NCBI GenBank assembly: GCA_016704895.1
Contig: JADIZG010000009.1
Span: 33,638 to 97,637 of the forward strand
DNA: 64,000 bases
Direction of reading: 5' to 3'
Origin: Betaproteobacteria bacterium
GTDB lineage: Bacteria; Pseudomonadota; Gammaproteobacteria; Burkholderiales; Casimicrobiaceae
Shown: in pieces, positions 1 to 8,359 of the stretch
How positions within the stretch are numbered: the first letter of the stretch is position 1
How the letters are laid out: every line of letters begins with the position of its first letter
Notes under the pieces: generated by a model
What the model saw: only the letters and a program-made list of their open reading frames with translations
Database searches by the model: none
What the model was told of the DNA's origin: nothing
Made by a program: the position numbers and the translations under genes

Positions 1-333
1 CTGCTCGATCTCGGCCTTCGCCGCCGCGACGATGCGATCCGCCTCGGCCTTCGCCAGGACCTTGGCCTGCTCCATCGTCTCGGACTTGAACTTCTCGCCC
101 AGCGCGACGATCTCGGCGGCCTTCGCCTTGCCCTCGGCGAGCATGTCGGCCGAGCGCTTCTCGGCGGTGCTCAGGTTCTGCCGCCCCTGTTCGCCGGCGG
201 CGAGCCCGTCGGCGATCTGCTTCTGGCGGTTCTCGATCGCGCGCATCAGCGGCGGCCAGACGAACCTGGCCGTGAACCAGATGAACGCGGCGAACGCCGC
301 CGCCTGCATGAGCAGCGTGAGGTTGATGTTCAT
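1..333 (-). CDS. atpF: ATP synthase F0 subunit b (partial)
   Basis: This is the peripheral-stalk subunit b of the F1F0 ATP synthase, which holds the F1 head against the membrane a-c ring. The gene reads leftward from an ATG at 333 and is cut by the window edge, so only about 111 N-terminal residues are present. The translation begins MNINLTLLMQAAAFAAFIWF, a single N-terminal membrane helix, followed by a long charged Ala/Lys/Glu-rich stretch typical of the stalk coiled coil. It lies directly downstream of atpE in the order I-B-E-F expected for an atp operon. The family call is firm; only the C-terminus is unseen. Confidence 0.95.
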   Translation of the reverse strand, partial: MNINLTLLMQAAAFAAFIWFTARFVWPPLMRAIENRQKQIADGLAAGEQGRQNLSTAEKRSADMLAEGKAKAAEIVALGEKFKSETMEQAKVLAKAEADRIVAAAKAEIEQ

Positions 334-382
334 GACGGCTTCCTCTCGCGGTGCCTATCGAGCGGTTTCCCGACGGGAAACC

Positions 383-655
383 CTATCGGACGACGGCGAG
401 CAGCGGGTTGCCGAACGCGAACAGCATCGCGAGGCCGACGCCGATGATGAACGAAGCGTCGATCAGGCCGAGGAGCAGGAACACCTTCGCCTGCAGCTGC
501 GGCATGAGCTCCGGCTGGCGGGCCGCGCCTTCGAGGAAGCGCGAGCACATGATGCCGACGCCCACGCACGCGCCGAGCGCGCCCAGGCCGATGATCAGGC
601 CGATGCCGATCCCCGTGTAGGCCTGGATCATCGCCAGCATTTGCATCTTTTCCAT
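383..655 (-). CDS. atpE: ATP synthase F0 subunit c
   Basis: Proteolipid subunit c forms the proton-driven rotor ring. The 90-residue protein consists of two hydrophobic helices joined by a polar loop containing ARQPE, as in other c subunits. The proton-binding carboxylate is Asp66 in GLIDASF of the second helix. The first helix carries a glycine-rich stretch (GIGIGLIIGLGALGA). The length is slightly above the 79 residues of E. coli because of an N-terminal extension of about 10 residues. It sits between atpB and atpF on the same strand. Confidence 0.97.
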   Translation of the reverse strand: MEKMQMLAMIQAYTGIGIGLIIGLGALGACVGVGIMCSRFLEGAARQPELMPQLQAKVFLLLGLIDASFIIGVGLAMLFAFGNPLLAVVR

Positions 656-710
656 GACGTTTGTCCTTTCGGTTCTGGAAGTAGACTGAAACGGTGATGC
701 GTGAAGCGGA

Positions 711-1535
711 TCAGTGGTGCTCGTGCGCCATCGCGATGTAGACGACGGTCAGCATCATGAAGATGTAGGCCTGCAGCGCGACGATCAGGATGTGGAAGAT
801 CGCCCAGCCCAGGTGCAGCACGCCGCCGAAGACCGTGCCGACGACCCCGGTCGCGGCCCACAGCCCCAGCAGCATGAAGATGATCTCGCCCGCGTACATG
901 TTCCCGTACAGACGCAGGCTGTGCGAGAGCGGCTTCGACACGTACTCGACCACCTGGAACAGCAGGTTGAAGACGACGAGGAGCGGGGACATCCACAGCG
1001 GCTTCAGCCCGAAGGGCGCCGACACCAGCTCGTGCAGCCAGCCGCCCAGCCCCTTGACCTTGATCGAGTAGAAGATCATCAGCGCGAACACCGACAGCGC
1101 GAGCGCGAACGTCGTGTTCACGTCGGCGGTCGGCACGGAGCGCCAGTTGTGCAGGTGGAACACGTTCTCGTAGATCCACGCCATGATGTCGACGGGCAGG
1201 AAGTCCATCGCGTTCATGAACAGGACCAGCACGAACGTGGTGAGCGCGAGCGGCGCGACCAGCGTCGAGCCCCCCTGGTAGATGCCCTTGACCTGGTCGT
1301 TGATGAAGTCGATGGCGAGCTCGACGAACGCCTGCGTCTTCGACGGAACGCCCGCCGTGGCCTTGCGCGTCACGAGCCACAGGAATCCGAAGCAGAGGAC
1401 GCCGAGGATCAGCGTCGTCACGAACGTGTCGACGTGGAGGGTCCAGAACCCGCCTTCGCCGCCGACCGGCTTGGCGAGGAAGGTCAGGTGGTGCCCGATG
1501 TACGAGGTCGGGGTGAGCTCTGTGCCGGCCGCCAT
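711..1535 (-). CDS. atpB: ATP synthase F0 subunit a
   Basis: Subunit a provides the proton half-channels next to the c-ring. The 274-residue product has five or more hydrophobic helices. The essential arginine is Arg208 in LRLYGNMYAGE, matching E. coli Arg210 in LRLFGNMYAGE. The C-terminal part (QAYIFMMLTVVYIAMAHEHH) is typical of the family. The ATG lies 16 bases downstream of the atpI stop, so the genes are probably co-transcribed and translated as one atp operon. Confidence 0.97.
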   Translation of the reverse strand: MAAGTELTPTSYIGHHLTFLAKPVGGEGGFWTLHVDTFVTTLILGVLCFGFLWLVTRKATAGVPSKTQAFVELAIDFINDQVKGIYQGGSTLVAPLALTTFVLVLFMNAMDFLPVDIMAWIYENVFHLHNWRSVPTADVNTTFALALSVFALMIFYSIKVKGLGGWLHELVSAPFGLKPLWMSPLLVVFNLLFQVVEYVSKPLSHSLRLYGNMYAGEIIFMLLGLWAATGVVGTVFGGVLHLGWAIFHILIVALQAYIFMMLTVVYIAMAHEHH

Positions 1536-1551
1536 GGGAGGTTCTTTCCGG

Positions 1552-1920
1552 TTACTCGCGCGCCAAAAAAGCCGTTCGGAACAGCAACACCGTGATCACG
1601 AAGGCGGCGAACAGCGCCGCCAGCACGACGTCCTTGTACGTCGTCAGCACCAGCCACAGCTGGAGGATGATCACGAGGATCTTCGCCCCTTCCGCGCGCA
1701 GCATCGTGACGACCGAGGCGCCGGCGGAGGCGGTCTGCCCGATCCCCAGCACGAACGCGTAGACCACGGTCGAGGACAGCGTGACCATTCCGCCCAGCGC
1801 AGCGGAAAGCGCTGCGTGCCCGCCGGCCCACACGCCCGCGAGGGCGGCGATCGCGACGGTCGCGAGCGCCTGCCAGGCGAGAGCGGTGCGGATCGGCTTG
1901 GACTTGAGCGGTGGTGTCAC
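1552..1920 (-). CDS. atpI: ATP synthase subunit I
   Basis: This small membrane protein is encoded at the head of the atp operon and is thought to assist assembly of the c-ring and ion handling. The 122-residue product has a short basic N-terminus and four predicted hydrophobic segments, the AtpI layout. Its identity rests on position immediately before atpB and on topology, since the family is poorly conserved. No good promoter was seen; the upstream stretch is dominated by repeats. Confidence 0.85.
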   Translation of the reverse strand: MTPPLKSKPIRTALAWQALATVAIAALAGVWAGGHAALSAALGGMVTLSSTVVYAFVLGIGQTASAGASVVTMLRAEGAKILVIILQLWLVLTTYKDVVLAALFAAFVITVLLFRTAFLARE

Positions 1921-2228
1921 GCCGGCGCCCTCGACCCCAGGCGCTTGGACGGCGAGCGAAGCAAACCTTCGGATTGTAAGCGTTCGCCCCGTGCCGGGGC
2001 AAGGAAATGTTGCGGCGCAACGTGGTCAGGCCGCCGGGAGCCGCGCAAGGTGCAACATCCGGAGAACGTCGGCCTGAAGGCCGACCCACAGGGGGAGGCT
2101 CGCGACGCGGGCTTCGGGGGAGGTCGCGACGGCGCGTCGGCCTGAAGGAGGGCGTCGGCGTGAAGGAGGGCGTCGGCCTGAAGGCCGACCTACAGGGGGG
2201 GAGGCTCGCGACGCGAGCTTCGGGGCTG
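1921..2228. repeat. Intergenic stretch with REP-like palindromes
   Basis: No gene is supported here. The stretch holds two full copies of the hairpin GTCGGCCTGAAGGCCGAC (2068-2085 and 2172-2189) and two partial copies between them, separated by the repeated phrase AGGGCGTCGGC. Full copies are followed by CC(C/T)ACAGGG. Similar hairpins recur at 60205-60382. They lie between the atp operon and the MoaD-like gene, where they could act as terminator or mRNA-stabilising structures. That role is inference from position. Confidence 0.75.
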
Positions 2229-2529
2229 TTACCCATCCCCCGACAGCGCCGCCACGATCATCACGTCGGTGTCGGGGGGCACCGGTGTCGCCAGGTCGCG
2301 CACCGCCTTCGACGCGACGAACACCGCTATGTGCGGACGAAGCTCCCCCTGCTCGTCGACCATCCGGAAGCGGAGGCCGGGAAACGACGAATCGAGCGCC
2401 GCGACGATCGCCCGGAAGCGGCGGCGCGTGGTCGGGCGACAGTTCGGGCAGCGTGACGATCACCTCGTCGTGGCCGAGCGTGTAGGAAAGCAGCGGCGAC
2501 GGAATCTTCACGCGGTAGCGGGCGATCAT
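2229..2529 (-). pseudogene. MoaD/ThiS-like small sulfur-carrier family protein, frameshifted
   Basis: The gene starts at ATG 2529 (MIARYRVKIPSPLLSYT...EVIVTLPE) and continues in another frame as FPGLRFRMVDEQGELRPHI, then AVFVASKAVRDLATPVPP, to a TAA at 2229. Joined, it gives about 100 residues with the beta-grasp layout of MoaD/ThiS proteins. The frame change is near 2420-2450 and the total length is 3n+1, so one base is gained or two lost. The C-terminus reads ALSGDG rather than the usual Gly-Gly, so thiocarboxylation is doubtful. It follows the BNR-repeat gene by about 107 bases. Small MoaD-like genes often neighbour such BNR genes, but a joint function is not established here. Confidence 0.6.
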
Positions 2530-2635
2530 CGGAGGATCATCCTCCGGCGGCGCGACGGAGCTCCGGCGCCCGACGGGCCCCCGGGAGCGCGGCGCCCCCC
2601 GACGAGAAGCGCGCATCGCGCGCTTCCGGGGAACG

Positions 2636-3778
2636 TCACCCCGTCGCCTCGACGGCCTGGATCTGCGGCAGGTTCCGGGCCAGGCACCGCCAGCTGCGGC
2701 CTTCGTCCCGGCTGCCCCAGACCTCGCCGGACGTGGTTCCGAAATAGACGCCGGCCGGCTCCCGCGTGTCGACCGTCATCGCCTGGCGCTTGACGGTCCA
2801 CCACGCCTGCGAGGCGGGGAACCCCTGGTTCTGCCGCCGCCACGTGCGTCCCCCGTCCAGCGTGCGGTAGACGGCCGGCCGCCCGCCGGGCGACGTGCGG
2901 GGCCACACGTCGGTCCCGTCCATCGGGAAGATCCACGCGGCGTCGGGGTCGCGCGGATGCGCGACGATCGGGAAGCCGACCGCGCCGACGCTCTTCGGCA
3001 TGCCGACGCCGATGTCGACCCACTCGGTCGACGGCCGGTCGAGCCGGTAGAGCCCGCAGTGGTTCTGCTGCCACAGGCGGTCGGGGTTGCCGCCGGCGAA
3101 GCACACGCGGTGCGGGTCGTGGCCGAACTCGGGCGTGGGATCCGGCAGGAAAATGGCGCGCACGCCGCGGTTCAGCGGCTTCCAGTCGGCGCCGCCGTCG
3201 GTCGACTCGAACACGCCGCCCGACGACATCGCGACGTAGAGATGCTTCGCATCGCGCGGATCGACGAGGATCGAGTGCATCTTCGGGCCGTCCGGCGTCC
3301 CGTCCTGGTCGCCGCCGCACCAGGCCTTGCGTTGCGGATGCTCGTTGAATCCGGCTACGCCCTCCCAGGTCGCGCCGCCGTCGACCGAGCGGAACAGTCC
3401 CTGCGGCGAGGTGCCCGCGTACCAGACGCCGGGCTCGCTCGCGTGCCCGGGCGTGAGCCAGAACACGTGATCGACGCTGCGCCCGCCGCCGGCTCGGAAT
3501 GCCGGCGGCTTCGACGCCTCGGTCCACGTGCGCCCGCGGTCGGCCGATCGGAACACCGTCGGCCCGAGATGCCCGGTGCGAGCCGCAGCGAGCCAGGTCT
3601 TGCCGTCGCGCGGATCGGCGACGACGTGGTGCAGGGTGTGCCCGAGGAAGCGCGGGCCGGCGAGCGTCCAGCGGCTGCGCGCCGCATCGCTCGCGAGCGT
3701 CCAGAGCCCCTTGCGCGTCGCGACGAGGAGGGTGATGCGCCTCACGGCGGGTCGGGCGGTCCTGGTCGAGGCAACCAT
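2636..3778 (-). CDS. BNR-repeat / exo-sialidase-like beta-propeller protein
   Basis: The 380-residue protein is built of repeated BNR/Asp-box motifs (S-x-D-x-G-x-T-W), for example RSADRGRTW, RSVDGGATW, ESTDGGADW, RTLDGGRTW and GSRDEGRSW, implying a six- or seven-bladed propeller. There is no clear signal peptide, and the typical sialidase arginine triad is not obvious, so glycosidase activity should not be assumed. The family is also called photosynthesis-system-II-stability-factor-like (Ycf48/VPS10). The chosen start is ATG 3778. The next gene on the strand is the MoaD/ThiS-like gene, an association seen in other proteobacteria. Confidence 0.8.
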   Translation of the reverse strand: MVASTRTARPAVRRITLLVATRKGLWTLASDAARSRWTLAGPRFLGHTLHHVVADPRDGKTWLAAARTGHLGPTVFRSADRGRTWTEASKPPAFRAGGGRSVDHVFWLTPGHASEPGVWYAGTSPQGLFRSVDGGATWEGVAGFNEHPQRKAWCGGDQDGTPDGPKMHSILVDPRDAKHLYVAMSSGGVFESTDGGADWKPLNRGVRAIFLPDPTPEFGHDPHRVCFAGGNPDRLWQQNHCGLYRLDRPSTEWVDIGVGMPKSVGAVGFPIVAHPRDPDAAWIFPMDGTDVWPRTSPGGRPAVYRTLDGGRTWRRQNQGFPASQAWWTVKRQAMTVDTREPAGVYFGTTSGEVWGSRDEGRSWRCLARNLPQIQAVEATG

Positions 3779-4046
3779 CTCGATCTCCCTCTGGGGCCGG
3801 TTGGGCGCCGACAGGCTCCGGTGCAGCCAGCCTGGCGGAGTCGGAACGAATCGACGCCCGGCGCCGATCCGCCCGCACCGGCCGGCGGGCCGCGCCGGGC
3901 GCGAGGTCCATGCACGCTACGCCGAGCGCGGTTCCCTCGCAACCGCCGGGGTTGAATTTCGCGGCGGTCGCTGCGATCCTCGGACTCCCCCTTGGAGCAC
4001 GGGGCCCCGCCCCCGCGCTTCCCACCCCTGCACGGAGAACCACACC
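3779..4046. other. Divergent intergenic region, BNR gene / peroxiredoxin
   Basis: These 268 bases separate two divergently transcribed genes and must carry both promoters. No convincing -35/-10 pair, operator or palindrome could be picked out. A weak purine-rich stretch (ACGGAGAAC, 4032-4040) before ATG 4047 is a plausible ribosome-binding site. Confidence 0.4.
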
Positions 4047-4553
4047 ATGACGATCAAGGTCGGCGACAGGCTTCCCGCCGGAACGCTGATGGAGTACGTC
4101 GACGTCGAGAAGGACGGCTGCTCGATCGGACCCAACCCGGTGAAGGTCGAGGACCTCACCAAGGGCAGGAAGGTCGTGATCTTCGGCCTGCCCGGCGCGT
4201 TCACGCCGACCTGCTCGGCCAAGCACGTGCCCTCCTACCTCGCCAACTACGACAAGCTGAAGGCGAAGGGCGTCGACACGATCGCGTGCCTGTCGGTGAA
4301 CGACGCGTTCGTGATGGGCGCCTGGGCGCACGACCAGAAGACCGGCGACAGGATCCGCATGCTGGGCGACGGCAGCGCCGACTACACGAAGGCGATCGGC
4401 CTGGAACTCGACCTCACCGCGCGCGGCATGGGCATGCGCTGCCAGCGCTTCTCGATGCTCGTCGACGACGGCGTCGTCAAGACGCTCAACATCGAGGGGC
4501 CGGGCAAGTTCGAAGTCTCCGACGGCGAGACGATGCTGAAGCAGCTGGGATAA
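4047..4553 (+). CDS. Peroxiredoxin (Prx5 family)
   Basis: This thiol peroxidase reduces hydrogen peroxide and organic hydroperoxides in the cytoplasm. The 168-residue product starts MTIKVGDRLPAGTL and contains the Prx5 signature PGAFTPTCSAKHVPSY, with the peroxidatic cysteine at residue 56. It ends with the family's typical GKFEVSDGETMLKQL. An open frame extends upstream, but ATG 4047 matches the usual family N-terminus and has a ribosome-binding site, so it was chosen. It converges with the copper-module gene at 4721-5065 and looks monocistronic. Confidence 0.92.
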   Translation: MTIKVGDRLPAGTLMEYVDVEKDGCSIGPNPVKVEDLTKGRKVVIFGLPGAFTPTCSAKHVPSYLANYDKLKAKGVDTIACLSVNDAFVMGAWAHDQKTGDRIRMLGDGSADYTKAIGLELDLTARGMGMRCQRFSMLVDDGVVKTLNIEGPGKFEVSDGETMLKQLG

Positions 4554-4720
4554 CGCACGACGGAGGCCGGGCGCGTTCGAGCGGCGCCGGCCACGGTGTG
4601 ATCGGCAGCCGGCGGCGCCGTTCAACGCACCTCGCGCCCGCCGTCACGCGAGGTGCGCCGCCCTCGAGCGTCGCGGTCGATTCTCCGGAGGGCGCAGTCC
4701 GCGCGCGGACCGCGCCTCCG

Positions 4721-5065
4721 TCATTTCGTCGGCTCGATCCGCGTCACCGTGTACTGGCCGCCGATCTTGTCGGCGGTGAAACGGACCTTGTCGCCCGCCT
4801 TCACGCGATCGAGCATCGCCGGTTCGGCGGCGTTGAACACCATGGTCATCGGCGGCATCTCGATGTTCGGGATCGGCCCGTGCTTGAGCGTGATCTTGCC
4901 GGCTGCCTTGTCGACCTTGCGCACCTCGGCCTCGCTCATCGCGGCGGCCGGCGCCGCGGCCGACGGCGCCGGAGCATGACCGGCGTGGCCGGCCGCGCCC
5001 TGTGCGTTCGCGGCCGATCCCGCGAGCGCGATCGTCGCGGCCACGATCGTGATCGTCACCTTCAT
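4721..5065 (-). CDS. CusF-like periplasmic copper-binding protein
   Basis: The 114-residue protein has an N-terminal signal peptide (about residues 1-22) and a low-complexity Ala/Pro/His linker. It ends in a CusF/EcfX OB-fold domain. The copper ligands are conserved: His62 and Met70, Met73 and Met75 in KHGPIPNIEMPPMTM. Proteins of this family bind Cu(I)/Ag(I) and pass it to efflux systems. Its ATG overlaps the restored stop of the DUF411 gene (ATGA at 5062-5065), so the two are translationally coupled. No CusCBA pump lies in the window. Confidence 0.9.
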   Translation of the reverse strand: MKVTITIVAATIALAGSAANAQGAAGHAGHAPAPSAAAPAAAMSEAEVRKVDKAAGKITLKHGPIPNIEMPPMTMVFNAAEPAMLDRVKAGDKVRFTADKIGGQYTVTRIEPTK

Positions 5066-5549
5066 CGCTGCTTCCCTTCCGGCTTGCGTTGCACGGTCCG
5101 GCGCGCAGGATACGACGCGAACACGCCCGTCGTCCCGTCGTCGCGCACCAGCATCACGCGTCGTAGGCGTCGCGCTCGTCGCCCTGCTCCATGCCGGGCG
5201 ACCCGATCGGCATGCCGGGGACCGCGAGTCCGCGCGCCTTCGGTCGGGCCGCGAGCAGCCGACGGATGTCGGCGGCCGGCACGTGCCCCTCGATCGCGTA
5301 GCCGCCGATCTCCGCGGTGTGGCACGACGCGAGCGCCGGCGGAATGCCGAGCCGCGCGCGCGCCGCGTTGTTGCCGGTCTCCTCGACCGCGACGACGAAT
5401 CCGTCGGCGCGAAGGTGCTTCACCCACTCGGTGCAGCAGCCGCAGCTCGGACTCTTGTAGACGCGCATCGGCGGCAGCGCCGCGCGCGCGGGCAGCGCCG
5501 CCAGCAGCGACACCCCCGCCACCAGTCTCATTGCAGCTCGTCGTTGCAT
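5062..5549 (-). pseudogene. DUF411 metal-binding protein, frameshifted near its C-terminus
   Basis: The protein starts at ATG 5549 with a signal peptide (AAMRLVAGVSLLAALPARA) and shows the DUF411 signature SPSCGCCTEWVKHL, a Cys-rich motif, plus SCHTAEIGGYAIEGHVP. The reading frame ends prematurely just after DERDAYDA near 5154. The remaining family C-terminus (MLVRDDGTTGVFASYPARR) continues in another frame to a TGA at 5062. The span is 3n+2 bases, so one base is probably missing around 5150-5160. DUF411 genes usually sit in copper-resistance clusters, as here. I treat it as intact in the organism. Confidence 0.82.
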
Positions 5550-5559
5550 CGCAAGCTCC

Positions 5560-5881
5560 TCAAGGAACGACCTGATTGGCGGACATCCCGGCCTCCAGGT
5601 TCCCGCCGCGAAGCAGCGCCAGGACTCGCCGCTCCCAACCGCCGGAGCGACTCGCCCTCTCCCCGGTACCCGGGGAGCGCGCTCGGCCGAGGCGGCTTCG
5701 CCAGCCAGGCCTGCTCGTCGGAATCGTCTGCATGCCGATCACCGTCACGCGCACGCGTCCGGGATTCGTCAGAGCAAAGCGCACCGCGTCGCCGCGCTCG
5801 ACCCGCCCCCGCGACCGCGAGGCCGAGCAGGAACGCGAGTGCGCCGAACGACGACCGGACCGTCGGAGACATCGTGCTCAC
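5560..5881 (-). pseudogene. Cupredoxin-like gene remnant with at least two frameshifts
   Basis: A GTG at 5881 overlaps the parB stop (GTGA) and opens a signal-peptide-like sequence (SSFGALAFLLGLAVAGAG). Pieces in different frames then resemble secreted cupredoxins: VERGDAVRFALTNPGRVR, then ADDSDEQAWLAK, then GGNLEAGMSANQVVP, the last recalling the conserved Gly-His-Tyr-Glu-Ala-Gly-Met end. The copper ligands cannot be placed, and the product would be short (about 107 codons against about 160), so part may truly be lost. It precedes DUF411 by 10 bases. The identification is tentative. Confidence 0.45.
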
Positions 5882-6728
5882 CTGAGCTTCGCGACGATCC
5901 CGTCGAGCTCGTCGAGGCTCGAGTACGCGATCACGATGCGGCCCTTGCCGCCGGGCTTCGCCTCGATCGCGACCTTCGCGCCGAGCGCCTCGGCGATCTC
6001 GGTCTCGAGCCGGATCGTATCGGCGTCGCGCGCGTGAACCCTGCGCCGCGCTGCGCGCTTCGCGGGGTTGAGCAGGCCGTGCACGAGGCGCTCGGTGTCG
6101 CGCACCGAGAGCGCGCCGTTGACGACGCGCACCGCGGTCGAGGTCTGCTGCGCCGCCGGCAGCGCGAGCAGCGCGCGCGCGTGACCCATGTCGAGCGCGC
6201 CGGCCATCACGGAGTCCTGCACCGGCGTCGGCAGGTGCGTCAGCCGCAGCAGGTTCGTCACCGCGCTGCGCGAGCGCCCGACGGCTTTCGCCGCGGCGTC
6301 GTGCGTGATGCCGAACTCGTCGATCAGGCGCTTCAACCCCTGCGCTTCCTCGATCGGATTCAGGTCCTCGCGCTGGATGTTCTCGATCAGCGCGAGCGCG
6401 AGCGCCGACTGGTCGGGGACCGCCTTGACGAGCGCCGGCACCTCGCGCAACCCCGCCTTCTGCGCGGCGCGCCAGCGGCGCTCGCCCGCGATGATCTCGA
6501 ACCGCCCGCCCTCGACCGGCCGCACGAGGATCGGCTGCATGATGCCCTGCTCGCGGATCGACTCGGCCAGCTCGGCGAGCGACGCGTCGTCCATCTTCGT
6601 GCGCGGCTGGTAGCGCCCGGGCCGCAGCCGGTCGATCGCGAGCATCTGCAGCGCGTCCTTCGACGGCGCCGCGTCGTCGGTGCCGGCGAGGAGCGCGTCG
6701 AGCCCCCGCCCGAGTCCCTTGGGCCGTA

Positions 6729-6732
<4 letters not shown>
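5878..6732 (-). CDS. parB: Chromosome-partitioning protein ParB
   Basis: ParB is a CTP-dependent clamp that loads at parS and spreads around the origin to guide segregation by ParA and to load SMC. The 284-residue protein starts at a GTG (6732) overlapping the parA stop. It has the N-terminal KGLGRGLDALL motif, the nucleotide-binding box GERRWRA, and the ENIQREDLNPIEEA segment. A helix-turn-helix (KAVGRSRSAVTNLLRL) and a C-terminal dimerisation region follow. Two matching parS palindromes lie at 10347 and 11643. Confidence 0.95.
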
Positions 6733-7544
<812 letters not shown>

Positions 7545-7696
7545 GGGTGTATTGGGGTCAGAGCCGTAATGCGGTTGGGGCGCCAGGGGTCGCGTCAGGG
7601 GGCATGAGCCGCATGCCGCGAGCGCCCTTGCCGTGTAATGGGATCAGAGCCGCAATACGGTCGGGACACGAAGATGGGGCACGCGGCGGGGCCGTG
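7545..7696. repeat. Intergenic repeat cluster around GGGGTCAGAGCCGTAA
   Basis: Three copies of a roughly 20-base element lie between parA and rsmG. Two are forward (7554-7574, and a variant with GATCAGAGCCGCAATACGG at 7640-7660). One is inverted (GTTACGGCTCTGACCCC, 7696-7712) and runs into the rsmG stop. The second and third can pair as a hairpin with a loop of about 35 bases. The third copy supplies the last residues and stop of rsmG. The arrangement resembles mobile REP-type elements, but no REP-associated transposase lies in the window. Confidence 0.7.
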
Positions 7697-8359
7697 TTAC
7701 GGCTCTGACCCCATGACACCCATGACACGCATCACGATCAGATGGCGCGCACCCTCCAGCCCGGGCACGTCGAGCCGCGGCGTCGCGACGACCTCGACGT
7801 CGCCGGGCAGCTCGGCGAGCTCCTCGTCCGGATGCACGCCCTTCATCGCGAGGATCACGCCGCCTTCCGCGAGATGGGGCTTCGCCAGCCGCGCGAACGT
7901 CGCGAGGTCGGAGAACGCGCGCGAGATCACGACGTCGAATTTGCGCGCGGCCGCGTAATCCTCGACGCGGGTCGCGACCGCCTCGACGTTCGCGAGCGGC
8001 AGCTCGATCGCCGCCTGCGCGAGGAACGCGGCCTTCTTGCTCGCCGAGTCGACGAGGACGACGTGCGCATCGGGTCGCGCGATCGCGATCGGGATCCCCG
8101 GCAGGCCCCCGCCGCTGCCCACGTCGAGAACCGCGATGCCTGCGCGCGCCGGCAGGTGCGGCACCACTGCGAGCGAGTCGAGTGCGTGGTGCGTGACCAT
8201 CCGCTCGGGCTCGCGGATCGCCGTCAGGTTGTACGTGCGGTTCCACTTCGCGAGCAGCGCGAGATACGCGGCGAGCTTCTCGCGTCCGCCCTCGGGCAGC
8301 GCGACGCCGAGCCGCGCCAGCCCGCTCTCCAGCGTCGCCGGAACGGCGAGTTCCGTCAC
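7697..8359 (-). CDS. rsmG: 16S rRNA (guanine527-N7) methyltransferase RsmG
   Basis: RsmG methylates G527 of 16S rRNA using S-adenosylmethionine. The 220-residue protein starts at a GTG (8359) overlapping the mnmG stop (GTGA), so the pair is coupled. The SAM-binding loop is VLDVGSGGGLPGIP, preceded by the conserved KWNRTYNLTAI. Later family segments FDVVISRAFSDL and GGVILAMKG are present. The last five or so residues (MGSEP) and the stop are encoded by the inverted intergenic repeat, so the native tail may have been replaced by repeat insertion. Confidence 0.95.
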   Translation of the reverse strand: MTELAVPATLESGLARLGVALPEGGREKLAAYLALLAKWNRTYNLTAIREPERMVTHHALDSLAVVPHLPARAGIAVLDVGSGGGLPGIPIAIARPDAHVVLVDSASKKAAFLAQAAIELPLANVEAVATRVEDYAAARKFDVVISRAFSDLATFARLAKPHLAEGGVILAMKGVHPDEELAELPGDVEVVATPRLDVPGLEGARHLIVMRVMGVMGSEP

